The notes under the pieces: model-generated
Databases searched by the model: none
What the model saw: only the letters and a program-made list of their open reading frames with translations
Told to the model about the DNA's origin: nothing
Program-made: the position numbers and the translations under genes
Assembly: GCA_949879765.1 (NCBI GenBank)
Contig: CATLBQ010000014.1
Span: forward strand, 1 to 42,093
DNA: 42,093 nucleotides
Reading direction: 5' to 3'
Origin: an uncultured Bacilli bacterium
GTDB lineage: Bacteria; Bacillota_I; Bacilli_A; ML615J-28; CAG-313
Shown: positions 25,655 through 33,934 of the stretch, in pieces
How the letters are laid out: each line of letters starts with the position of its first letter
Position numbering within the stretch: the stretch's first letter is position 1

Positions 25655-27064
25655 ATGATAAAAGTATTGAAAAAAATAGGAATATTTTGCGCTATATTGA
25701 TGTTCACAATGGCATTTACAAGCTGTAAAACAGATAGACCAACTCCAGATCCTAATGATAAAGTAACAAGTGAAACCTATGATTGGAAAACACCTCAAAC
25801 AGATAGTTTAAAATTAACACAAGACTACAAAGACAAAAGTTTTGTTCAAGATGGTATTGGTGAAGTTAGCAAAGTTATCCGCTATGTAGATGGAGATACA
25901 ACTGTATTTCAAACTACACAAGGTGATGAAGTCACTATTCGTTATAACGGAATTAATACACCAGAATCTACATATAGAATTGACCCATGGGGTTTTGCGG
26001 CATCTAAATACAATAAGCAATTGTATCAATCTGCACTTGCAGAAGGAGCTAAAATTGTATTACAAGCAGAAAATTTAAATGAAAGAACAGACACTACTGG
26101 AAGATATTTAGCTTGGATTTGGTTGGTATGGCCTAGTGGAGATTCAAGACTTGTCAATCTTGAACTTGCGGAACTAGGATATGCCAAAGTAAAATCAGCT
26201 TCTGGTACACAATATGAAAAATATTTCAATGACTCCGTTTATGATATCTCAGTTCGTTACAAATTAAGAATTTGGGGAGAAACTGATCCTAATTATGATT
26301 ACTCTACAGAAGGAAAAGAAATGACTATCCGTGAGTTGAGAGAACAATATGGAACCAAAGATGCTGTTGATGAAGCAAGAGAAGATTTTGTATCACCGCT
26401 TGTCAAAGTAAGTGGTATTGTTGTTAGAAAAATTGGCACAACAAATGCTTATTTGCAACAATATGATGATGAACTGAATCAATATTATGGTATATATGTA
26501 TATGGTGGATATAATTCCTTATCTTCTTTGGTTGAAGGAGCGTATGTTCAAGTAACTGGAAGAATTGGTTATTATTATGGCGCATTGCAAATTACTGATG
26601 TAACCTCTGATTCTAATATTAAAGTATATTCTTTCAATGCCAAAGACCAAATTGTGGTCACAGACGAAGTTATTGGTAATATTGATGATATTTATAACTA
26701 TAAGAAAATTGGTTCTTTAGTCCGTTTAGAAAATTTAAAAGTAACAGGTTATAAGGATTCTGATAACAATTCATCCTTTACCTTGTATTGTTCATACCAA
26801 GATGAAAAGGGGAATACCAAACAATTTAATGTACGTGTGGATCAAAATGTATGTTTAATTGGACTCATTTGGGATGAATATTATGGTGACTATGTCAATG
26901 GACAAATTTTAAGTGGATCCTATTTCTCAGGTAAGACGTTCCAATCGATTACGGGTGTTGTTGCATATTATAATGGTGCAACTGAAGCACCAGGAAATGC
27001 TTATGCAAACGGACACATCCAACTTTCATTATCAAGTATGGATGATGTTGTATTTGCAGAGTAA
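25655..27064 (+). CDS. Surface lipoprotein nuclease: SNase-like domain plus C-terminal OB-like domain
   Basis: 469 residues. Signal peptide with lipobox FTSC (Cys24). Residues ~70-215 match staphylococcal nuclease: VDGDT (Asp79 and Asp81 equal Asp19/21), Arg96 (Arg35), NTPE with Glu104 (Glu43), and TTGRYLAWIW with Arg150 (Arg87). So the catalytic Arg-Glu-Arg set is present; the calcium-binding Asp40 position is Asn101. The C-terminal half (~245-330 and 335-460) has OB-fold-like modules (SGIVVRKIGTTNAYLQQ, VTGRIGYYYGALQI) as in YhcR-like nucleases. It should cut DNA and RNA outside the cell. Same operon as the importer, 20 bases after the binding protein. Confidence 0.9.
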   Translation: MIKVLKKIGIFCAILMFTMAFTSCKTDRPTPDPNDKVTSETYDWKTPQTDSLKLTQDYKDKSFVQDGIGEVSKVIRYVDGDTTVFQTTQGDEVTIRYNGINTPESTYRIDPWGFAASKYNKQLYQSALAEGAKIVLQAENLNERTDTTGRYLAWIWLVWPSGDSRLVNLELAELGYAKVKSASGTQYEKYFNDSVYDISVRYKLRIWGETDPNYDYSTEGKEMTIRELREQYGTKDAVDEAREDFVSPLVKVSGIVVRKIGTTNAYLQQYDDELNQYYGIYVYGGYNSLSSLVEGAYVQVTGRIGYYYGALQITDVTSDSNIKVYSFNAKDQIVVTDEVIGNIDDIYNYKKIGSLVRLENLKVTGYKDSDNNSSFTLYCSYQDEKGNTKQFNVRVDQNVCLIGLIWDEYYGDYVNGQILSGSYFSGKTFQSITGVVAYYNGATEAPGNAYANGHIQLSLSSMDDVVFAE

Positions 27065-27074
27065 TTTACATAGG

Positions 27075-27103
27075 TTTAAATTTTCTAATAGCGAAAATTT
27101 AAA
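27075..27103. repeat. intra-operon AU-rich stem-loop
   Basis: TTTAAATTTTC (27075-27085) pairs perfectly with GAAAATTTAAA (27093-27103), 7-nt loop, no following T-run. It lies between the nuclease and the large lipoprotein gene and could protect or process the mRNA, or weakly attenuate it. Confidence 0.5.
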
Positions 27104-27146
27104 TATAAAAATTTAAATACGAATAAATTTCTAGGAGGGAAAAAAG

Positions 27147-30100
27147 ATGAAATTTACCAAATTAGGTAAAATGTTCGTAGCCATTTGTGCTGTATTTACT
27201 TTTGCTCTTGGAGCAATTGGTTGTCAACCAACTACTCCAACTGAACCTACTCATGCTGAAAAAGTAGAACAAGCAACGAAAGATATTGCTACTTTGTTAG
27301 ATAAAATATTCTTTTCTGACCAACTATTAAATAGTACTACAACTAATTTTGAATTGGTTAAAAAGAATAGTCAATTTGCAAACATTGATATTGAATGGTC
27401 AAGTAGTGCAACAGATTTAATTGAAGTAGGTACTACTGTAACTGATAATAAGGTTCAAGCTACTGTAAATAGACCAGTATTTGATGATCCACGTGTTGAA
27501 AATGGTAGTGTTGTAGTTACTTTAACTGTTGTTGCTTCTCAACAAGTAGATGATGAAGTAGTTAAAGATACTAAGGAATTTAACTTTAAAGTTAAAGCTG
27601 TTGAGGCACCAACATTTGGTTCAGTTCGTGATATTAAAACAATGATTTTAAATGATTTAAAAGACAGAAATATCGCATTAAATACAAATGATTCTAAAGG
27701 TGCTAAATTCTGCATGACTTATGCAAGAGTATTGTACATTTGGTCAAAATCTATGATCGTTTCTGATGGTACTGATTCAATGGTTGTTTATGGCGATTGG
27801 GCTAATAAATGCAAGGTTGGAGATTTGTTATTGATAAAGGGTAATGTTTACTCTTTCTTTGGAAATATTGAATTCGGTTCTGAAGTTTCATTAGATAAAG
27901 TCGAAGAAGACGCAAAATTAATAAATCCTGTTACAAAAGAAGAATACAAGAAAACAAGTGAAATTGTATTAAATGAATATGTAAGCCAAGAAATTTCTGT
28001 ATATACAAGTTTATTAACTGCTAGCCAAACAGAAGCAAAGAGAGTTTTAAATGTTGAAGGACTTTATGCATTCTCTGGTGCTACTTATAAATTATATGCA
28101 AAAGTATTAAAAGAAGATTTAGGTTGTGGCGATAAATATGCATTAGAAGATCCTAATACAGGAGTAAAAATTTCTATTTATCACTATGCAACAGATGGTG
28201 CAGAACAAACCAAAACAATGGATGCTTTCGTTGGTAAATATGTATATATCAACTGTATTACAATTGATAGATATTCAACTAATGATGTATATCGTGTATT
28301 ATGGAATGGAGAAACACCTGAAGAAGCACCTGCTCCAGTATTATCTGATGCACAAAAATTAGCAAATGCAGTAGATGCAATTAAGAATGCAAATTTACTT
28401 CCAAGTTATTACAATGGTCAAGAATTCGCTTATCCAGAAGTAAAAATCGATGGTGTAAATGTAAACTGGACTTCAAGTGTTGAAGGATTACTTGTAGATG
28501 GTAAATTAGTTGTTGTTGAAGATGGCAAAGTAACACTTACTGCAAATATTACTTGTGGTGAATTATCAGAAGAAGTTACTTTAGAATTAAATGTATTAAA
28601 AGAAGAAAATGTTTTAACTGTTGCTGAATACAAAGCTGCTGAACTTAAAACATATGCAACTTTAAAAGGTTTAGTTTCTGCAGTTTATGCAAGAGGATTT
28701 GTTTTGACTGATGAAACTGGTTCTATCTTAGTTTATACAAATAAAGCAGTTAGCGTTAAAATTGGCGATTATGTAAAGGTTCGTGGTGTATATGGTGTTT
28801 ATCCTGAAGAATCTACTTGTTATCAAGTAGGTAACCCTATTGCTTATGAAACTCTTGAAGGTGCACCTAGTTATACTTTAGCTGAAGCTGTTGAATGGAC
28901 TCCTGAACAATTAGATGCTGCATGGGCACAAGTTGTTGCTGGAACATATAATTTTGCTGGTCCACTTGTAAAAATGACAGTAAAAGTATCTGTATCTGGT
29001 AGCTATATTAATGCAACACTTGAAGGATCAACTGTTGCTTTGAGTTTCTCTTTCCCACTAGATGAAGTTAAACAATATTTAACAAATGGTGCTACAGTTA
29101 CTGTGTATGCTATGCCAATTAGTTATTCAACAAAAACAGTTGATGGTGCAAAAGTTCCTGGATACTTTAACTTTATTGTAACTAATGTAGAAGTAAGCGA
29201 TGAAATGGTTGCTAACGCAGAATTAAATAAGTTAACTGTACCAGCTGAGGCTACAGAAGATTTTGAACTTCCTACTCTTGAAGGTCTTGTTTGGTCTTTA
29301 AAAGAAGATAGCGCAGTGATTACATTAAACGGAAATGCTGTAACACTTACTTTCCCTGAAACAGATACAACAGTTGTGTTGGTTGCAACTTATACATATA
29401 AAGGTGTAGCTTATACAAAAGAATTTAGTGTTTTTGTAAAAGGAACAGTAGTTGAAAAACCTGAATTAAAAACAGAATATGAAACAACTTCATTTGCAGA
29501 CATAAAGGCATTAGTACCAGCTGATGGTAATTCAACAACAGATAAATATTATGTTATTGGATTTGTAAAAACAATTACAAATGCAACTTATGGTAATATG
29601 GTTATCGTAAATGAAGATGGCGAAGAACTTACTATTTATGGCTCTTATTCAGCTGATGGTTCTACTCGATATGATGCAATGACTAAAAAACCTGTAGAAG
29701 GTGATGTAGTTGTTCTTTATGGTATTGCAAGCAACTTTAAAGGTACTGCTCAAATTAAAGATGGTAGATTACTTCAATTGAATAAAGAAGTATACAAATT
29801 ACCTGAAGAAAAGCCAATTGAAGGAAATGCTGTAGCTGTAGCAATTGCTGATAAAGCCGCAGAATTAGGATGGCAAAATAGTTTACAATATAAAGAATTT
29901 ACAATGAATACTATTATTAGCGTTTCTGTTGATAGTACACCTGCAAATCCTCAATATGGTGCAAATAGTGGAAAATATTATGCTAGTGGTAACAATTGGC
30001 GTATCTATCAAAATGAAAATCCAGCTATCACAATTGCAGCTGCTGAAGGACATAAAATTGCAAAAGTAATTATTGAATATACTTCAGAGAAAACTGGTGT

Positions 30101-30248
30101 TTTAACAAATGCCGATAAGACAGTTCAATATACAACTGGAGCTGAAATTGAAGTTAATGCTCAAACAGTAACATTTAGTGTAGGTAATACTGGTACAGCT
30201 ACAAATGGACAAGTAAGAATTACTAAAATTACAGTTGTTTATGAATAA
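27147..30248 (+). CDS. Very large surface lipoprotein with repeated Ig-like and OB-fold-like modules
   Basis: 1033 residues. Lipobox AIGC (Cys26), then an apparent alternation of modules. Ig-like (~36-150; IEWSSSATDLIEV) precedes OB-like (~155-260; IKTMILNDLKDRNIAL through VGDLLLIKGNVYSFFG) and another OB-like region (~270-395). A second Ig-like unit (~405-500; VNWTSSVEGLLVDG) is followed by OB-like (~500-590; GDYVKVRGVYGVYPEE). A third Ig-like segment (~695-775) precedes a third clear OB-like (~790-890; GDVVVLYGIASNFKGTAQI). The C-terminal beta domain is ~895-1033. No catalytic motif is seen. OB modules next to a nuclease suggest capture of nucleic acid at the surface. Codon use is strongly biased to GCT/ACT/GAA/GGT, suggesting high expression. 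AGGAGGG precedes the ATG. Confidence 0.85.
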   Translation: MKFTKLGKMFVAICAVFTFALGAIGCQPTTPTEPTHAEKVEQATKDIATLLDKIFFSDQLLNSTTTNFELVKKNSQFANIDIEWSSSATDLIEVGTTVTDNKVQATVNRPVFDDPRVENGSVVVTLTVVASQQVDDEVVKDTKEFNFKVKAVEAPTFGSVRDIKTMILNDLKDRNIALNTNDSKGAKFCMTYARVLYIWSKSMIVSDGTDSMVVYGDWANKCKVGDLLLIKGNVYSFFGNIEFGSEVSLDKVEEDAKLINPVTKEEYKKTSEIVLNEYVSQEISVYTSLLTASQTEAKRVLNVEGLYAFSGATYKLYAKVLKEDLGCGDKYALEDPNTGVKISIYHYATDGAEQTKTMDAFVGKYVYINCITIDRYSTNDVYRVLWNGETPEEAPAPVLSDAQKLANAVDAIKNANLLPSYYNGQEFAYPEVKIDGVNVNWTSSVEGLLVDGKLVVVEDGKVTLTANITCGELSEEVTLELNVLKEENVLTVAEYKAAELKTYATLKGLVSAVYARGFVLTDETGSILVYTNKAVSVKIGDYVKVRGVYGVYPEESTCYQVGNPIAYETLEGAPSYTLAEAVEWTPEQLDAAWAQVVAGTYNFAGPLVKMTVKVSVSGSYINATLEGSTVALSFSFPLDEVKQYLTNGATVTVYAMPISYSTKTVDGAKVPGYFNFIVTNVEVSDEMVANAELNKLTVPAEATEDFELPTLEGLVWSLKEDSAVITLNGNAVTLTFPETDTTVVLVATYTYKGVAYTKEFSVFVKGTVVEKPELKTEYETTSFADIKALVPADGNSTTDKYYVIGFVKTITNATYGNMVIVNEDGEELTIYGSYSADGSTRYDAMTKKPVEGDVVVLYGIASNFKGTAQIKDGRLLQLNKEVYKLPEEKPIEGNAVAVAIADKAAELGWQNSLQYKEFTMNTIISVSVDSTPANPQYGANSGKYYASGNNWRIYQNENPAITIAAAEGHKIAKVIIEYTSEKTGVLTNADKTVQYTTGAEIEVNAQTVTFSVGNTGTATNGQVRITKITVVYE

Positions 30249-30261
30249 TAACTAAAATAAT

Positions 30262-30297
30262 AAAAGCAAATATGATTTTCTCATATTTGCTTTTTAT
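30262..30297 (+). terminator. terminator of the importer/nuclease operon
   Basis: AAAAGCAAATATGA (30262-30275) pairs with TCATATTTGCTTTT (30281-30294), then more T. Confidence 0.9.
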
Positions 30298-30399
30298 TCT
30301 ATAAAAGAAAATTATAGATAACAAATAAAGTAAAATACTTTTTTAAACTCATGAATTTATATATATAATTTATTATCCGAATGACTCAATATCGTGATT

Positions 30400-30414
30400 T
30401 GTATAAGTTATACA
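30400..30414. promoter_or_regulatory. operator-like palindrome upstream of nrnA
   Basis: TGTATAA-G-TTATACA, a perfect 15-bp palindrome ending 14 bp before the -35 of the next operon. No known regulator is assigned. Confidence 0.45.
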
Positions 30415-30428
30415 GCATAGCCTTTTTT

Positions 30429-30457
30429 TTGATTAAATAGCAAGTTTATGATATAAT
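30429..30457 (+). promoter_or_regulatory. promoter of the nrnA-nrnA-surE operon
   Basis: TTGATT (30429-30434), 17-bp spacer, TATAAT (30452-30457). Confidence 0.7.
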
Positions 30458-30481
30458 CAATAATAAGGAGATATGAAGTTT

Positions 30482-31447
30482 ATGTTTTTAGATATATATA
30501 ATAAAATAACAGAATATGATACGATTATTATTCATCGGCATACTAGACCAGATGGAGATGCGTTAGGTTCGCAAATTGGGCTTAAAAATGCCATATTATC
30601 CACTTTTCCAAATAAGTGTGTAAAAATTACTGGGGATATGATGGAACGATATGCTTGGATGGGAAAAATGGATGAAGTTGAAGATGACTTATACCCTCAA
30701 GCACTAGTCATTGTTTGTGATTGTGGAGCTGAAAAGTTGATTAGTGATGAAAGATACCGACAAGGAAATTATATAATTAAAATTGATCATCATCTACCAC
30801 AAGGCTCTTATGGAGATATGGCATTTGTCGATACTAGTTATGAATCTTGTTCTAGAATGATTGCGGATTTAATCCTCAATACGCCGCTACAATTGACACC
30901 TCAAGCTGCTTCTATTTTATTTACAGGAATTGTTACAGATAGTGGCAGATTCCGCTATGCTCAAACGACGAGTCATACCTATCAGACTGTATCAAAATTA
31001 ATGGCGTGTGGGGTAGATACAGAGTATATATATAACCAATTATATACAGAAAAATTATCAAATATTAAACTTCGTGCCAAATTAATATCCAAGTTCAAGG
31101 TAACAAAATCAGGTGTTGCTTATTTAGTCAATACCAAAGAAGAAGTGAAAAAATATGGTCTACCTCTTTTTGACATTTCTAGAGGAATGGTCAATATTAT
31201 GGCAGGGATTGAAGAAATTTTAGTTTGGGCTAATTTTACTGAAGATGAAACAGGAGAAGTGTATTGTGAATTTCGTTCAAATGGCATAAATATCAATCCT
31301 GTTGCTGCTTATTTTGGTGGTGGTGGCCATATGCAAGCTAGTGGATGTACACTACCTGATTTATCGTATGTGAAAGAGGCTGTGAAATTACTCGAAAAAA
31401 GAATAAAGGAGAATCAAGATGCAAGCACAAATTCTACAAAAAATTAA
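30482..31447 (+). CDS. NrnA-like DHH/DHHA1 phosphoesterase, copy 1
   Basis: 321 residues from the ATG at 30482; another in-frame ATG at 30473 is only 2 bases after AAGGAG, too close for normal initiation. DHH motifs: RHTRPDGDALGSQ (motif I), VCDCGAE (II), IDHHLP (III), GIVTDSGRFRY (IV), and the DHHA1 GGGGHMQASGC near the C-terminus. NrnA proteins degrade 2-5-nucleotide RNA or DNA fragments and often dephosphorylate pAp, in the cytoplasm, with manganese. All metal-binding motifs are intact. The last 29 bases overlap the second copy. Confidence 0.92.
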   Translation: MFLDIYNKITEYDTIIIHRHTRPDGDALGSQIGLKNAILSTFPNKCVKITGDMMERYAWMGKMDEVEDDLYPQALVIVCDCGAEKLISDERYRQGNYIIKIDHHLPQGSYGDMAFVDTSYESCSRMIADLILNTPLQLTPQAASILFTGIVTDSGRFRYAQTTSHTYQTVSKLMACGVDTEYIYNQLYTEKLSNIKLRAKLISKFKVTKSGVAYLVNTKEEVKKYGLPLFDISRGMVNIMAGIEEILVWANFTEDETGEVYCEFRSNGININPVAAYFGGGGHMQASGCTLPDLSYVKEAVKLLEKRIKENQDASTNSTKN

Positions 31448-32420
31448 AGAATATCAACGCATTATTATTCATAGACATATTCGTCCTGATGGCGACTGTA
31501 TTGCTTGTCAAAATGGTTTAAAAGAGGCCATTTTATATAACTATCCAGAAAAAGAGGTATATGCTGTAGGAGATACTCTACCTGAATACACTTTACCATA
31601 TGGGAGTTTAGATGAAGTTAGTGATGATTTGTATACCAATGCCTTGGTCATTGTAGTAGATACGGGTGCTGATTATCGAATTTGTGACACACGTTATCAA
31701 TTGGGAGAATATATCATTAAAATTGATCATCATGATGACTCTAGTGATTATGGCAATATCAACTATGTTGACCCTACCTCTCCTGCTTGTGCTGTTATAA
31801 TTACTAGATTGATTCAACAATGGAATTGGAGAATAAATGAAAGCATTGCAAATATTTTATTTTTTGGCATTGTAACAGATACGGGCCGTTTTAGATATCG
31901 CGGTATCAGTGAAGAAACATTTTATCAAGCAGGATATTTATTATCACAAGGTGTAGATACAGAGGCACTATATACAAGATTATATATGAAAGAAGATACC
32001 ACTTATCAACTTCAAGGTTATGTTTATCAACATTTTAAACGAACCAAGCATGGTGTTGCATATATCTACTTTACAAAACAAATGATGGAAAAATTTCAAG
32101 TTACAAAAGAAGAAGCAGCCAATTTGGTCAGTTGTTTAGATGGAATCAAGGGATCGCTGATTTGGGTCGCTTTTGTCGATCAAATGTTAGAAGAAGATCC
32201 AAATTGTACAGATGACCTAGTTCGGCCAGAAAACGAAATTAGAGTGAGAATTCGGGCTAGATTTATTCCGATTAACCATGTAGCTACTCATTTTAGAGGG
32301 GGAGGACATTTGGTTGCCGCAGGAGCGACAATATATTCTAAGCAAGAAATGAAACAACTCTTAAAAGAGCTAGACAACGAACTCGAGCAATATCAAAAGG
32401 ATCATCCTGATTGTATATAA
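31419..32420 (+). CDS. NrnA-like DHH/DHHA1 phosphoesterase, copy 2
   Basis: 333 residues, paralogous to the preceding gene from end to end. Motifs: RHIRPDGDCIACQ (motif I; DGD kept but the usual ALGS replaced by CIAC), VDTGAD, IDHHDD, GIVTDTGRFRY and FRGGGHLVAAGA. An acidic insertion (~265-280, EEDPNCTDD) lies in the DHHA1 domain. AAAGGAG precedes the ATG inside copy 1. The pattern suggests duplication followed by change of substrate, for example longer or shorter oligonucleotides, DNA instead of RNA, or pAp/c-di-nucleotide products. Confidence 0.9.
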   Translation: MQAQILQKIKEYQRIIIHRHIRPDGDCIACQNGLKEAILYNYPEKEVYAVGDTLPEYTLPYGSLDEVSDDLYTNALVIVVDTGADYRICDTRYQLGEYIIKIDHHDDSSDYGNINYVDPTSPACAVIITRLIQQWNWRINESIANILFFGIVTDTGRFRYRGISEETFYQAGYLLSQGVDTEALYTRLYMKEDTTYQLQGYVYQHFKRTKHGVAYIYFTKQMMEKFQVTKEEAANLVSCLDGIKGSLIWVAFVDQMLEEDPNCTDDLVRPENEIRVRIRARFIPINHVATHFRGGGHLVAAGATIYSKQEMKQLLKELDNELEQYQKDHPDCI

Positions 32421-32421
32421 T

Positions 32422-33171
32422 ATGAATATTTTAATTACGAATGATGATGGTATTCAAAGTAAAGGGTTAGATTTACTTGTAAAATATATATATAAATACT
32501 TTGATATCGCAAACAACTCCATTTGGGTCATCGCACCAAAAAGCGAAATGAGTGCAGTTTCGCAGCGGATTACATTAAAAACGGGTATTGATATTCAAAA
32601 ACATGAAGATGCATTCAAAGGTATACCCACATATACAGTAACAGGCACACCAGCAGACTGTGTAAAAGTAGCTATCCATTATTTTGGATATCAACCAGAT
32701 ATTGTTTTTTCTGGTGTGAATAAAGGTTATAATTTAGGGAATGATATTTTATATTCTGGTACCGTTGGAGCGACATTTGAGGCGAGTTTATCTGGCAGTT
32801 GTGGCGTAGCTTTATCGTGTAGTTTTGAATCCTTTGAGGCTTGCCGGTATTTAGATGTGCTTCTTCCCTATTTGCTTAAGAATCATCTTTTAGAAAAAAG
32901 CAAAGTATTAAATGTGAATATCCCCAACCACCCTAAGGGTATTGTATTTACGCATCAAGGCATACTTCCTTTTGATTCAACCTATGTGCAACAAGAGGAT
33001 GGATTATTTTATCTAACAGGTCATCCCCTCGAAGTAGCTGAGGCAAATGATGAATATAGTGATGTTTATGCAGTGCATCATCAATATATTTCTATCACTC
33101 ATTTAACGACCAACCGAACAGATAAAGATGCATATGAACAATATCGAGAAAAGAAAAGCGATTTAGCGTAG
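32422..33171 (+). CDS. surE: SurE-family 5'(3')-nucleotidase
   Basis: 249 residues, full length. Family motifs: ILITNDDGIQSKG at the N-terminus (metal-binding NDD), APKSEMSAVSQRIT (~36-49), TGTPADCVK (~74-82) and FSGVNKGYNLGNDILYSGTVGA (central; Asn of GxN binds metal). SurE removes phosphate from nucleoside monophosphates and short polyphosphate. It starts one base after the second nrnA stop, so it is co-transcribed, which fits a chain oligonucleotide to nucleotide to nucleoside. Confidence 0.96.
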   Translation: MNILITNDDGIQSKGLDLLVKYIYKYFDIANNSIWVIAPKSEMSAVSQRITLKTGIDIQKHEDAFKGIPTYTVTGTPADCVKVAIHYFGYQPDIVFSGVNKGYNLGNDILYSGTVGATFEASLSGSCGVALSCSFESFEACRYLDVLLPYLLKNHLLEKSKVLNVNIPNHPKGIVFTHQGILPFDSTYVQQEDGLFYLTGHPLEVAEANDEYSDVYAVHHQYISITHLTTNRTDKDAYEQYREKKSDLA

Positions 33172-33223
33172 ATAGCATACATATTTCAAGCAGTGTTATC
33201 ATAAAATGATATGGGTGAAGCAT

Positions 33224-33412
33224 ATGAAATTTGTAAAGTTTTTAAAATGGTTAGTACAATCTTTTTTGTTTGGCATAGTCATTTTATTTGTTTTTAATTT
33301 TGTGGGTTCATTTTTGAATTTAAATGTGCCTATTAATATATATACATTATTCATTGTGGGTATGCTTCGGATTCCAGGGCTTGCCATTATTCTGATATAT
33401 CTTATATTATAA
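33224..33412 (+). CDS. BofA-family small membrane protein
   Basis: 62 residues from the ATG at 33224, preceded by GGGTGA; an earlier in-frame ATG at 33206 lacks an SD. Two hydrophobic segments. The C-terminal half NVPINIYTLFIVGMLRIPGLAIILIYL (described by key residues PIN...G.L.IPG) follows the pattern of the pro-sigma-K processing inhibitor BofA, which holds the SpoIVFB protease inactive in the forespore membrane. It is away from recR, where bofA normally sits. No spoIVFB or sigK is in the window, so a sporulation role is only inferred. Confidence 0.7.
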   Translation: MKFVKFLKWLVQSFLFGIVILFVFNFVGSFLNLNVPINIYTLFIVGMLRIPGLAIILIYLIL

Positions 33413-33430
33413 AACATAAAGGGGTAGAAG

Positions 33431-33841
33431 ATGAAACAAGAAGTTCAACTCATCTTTCGTTTGAGTGAAACAGATGGGACGGAAATTTACTTTGAAACAA
33501 AGGGAATTATAGATCAACAAGAAGAAAAAACAAGATTGTTATTTAAGGAAGAATTAGAAGGAAATACGCCAACCATTATTGAAATCAATCCACATATTCC
33601 TAGGGTAATCCTTAAAAGACTAGGCGAGATTCGAACTTATATGGAATATCAAGTAAATCAAGTCACGCAGGCCATCATGCGGACGGATTTCAATTATGAA
33701 TTAAAAATGGCGACGTATACAACTATTTTAGAAATAGGTACATCTTCACTTAGAATTGTTTATCAAACTGAAAATGATAAGGAAGAAAATCGACAACATG
33801 AACTATATATTGAGTGGCATAGTGAAATGAACCAAAAATAA
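33431..33841 (+). CDS. DUF1934 (YwiB-like) calycin-type protein
   Basis: 136 residues, beta-strand rich, no signal or transmembrane segment. The layout (LIFRLSETDGTEIYFETKG at the start, then the ILKRLGEIRTYMEYQ segment and the YELKMATYTTILEI stretch) fits DUF1934, a small lipocalin-like family of unknown function. In Bacillus the homologue ywiB lies close to rpoE, as here, which supports the call. AAGGGG precedes the ATG. Confidence 0.75.
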   Translation: MKQEVQLIFRLSETDGTEIYFETKGIIDQQEEKTRLLFKEELEGNTPTIIEINPHIPRVILKRLGEIRTYMEYQVNQVTQAIMRTDFNYELKMATYTTILEIGTSSLRIVYQTENDKEENRQHELYIEWHSEMNQK

Positions 33842-33854
33842 AAACTATTTTAAT

Positions 33855-33883
33855 TTGCAAAAAAACAGAAAGTATAGTATAAT
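33855..33883 (+). promoter_or_regulatory. promoter of rpoE
   Basis: TTGCAA (33855-33860), 17-bp spacer, TATAAT (33878-33883). Confidence 0.8.
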
Positions 33884-33934
33884 AAGATAACTCAATGATA
33901 ATAAAACCAAAATAGATGTGTATTGGGAGGCTAT

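Noticed and set aside
33197-33211. TATCAT-AAA-ATGATA palindrome before the bofA-like gene
   Set aside because: Short and AT-rich, expected by chance in this composition; no promoter placed around it.
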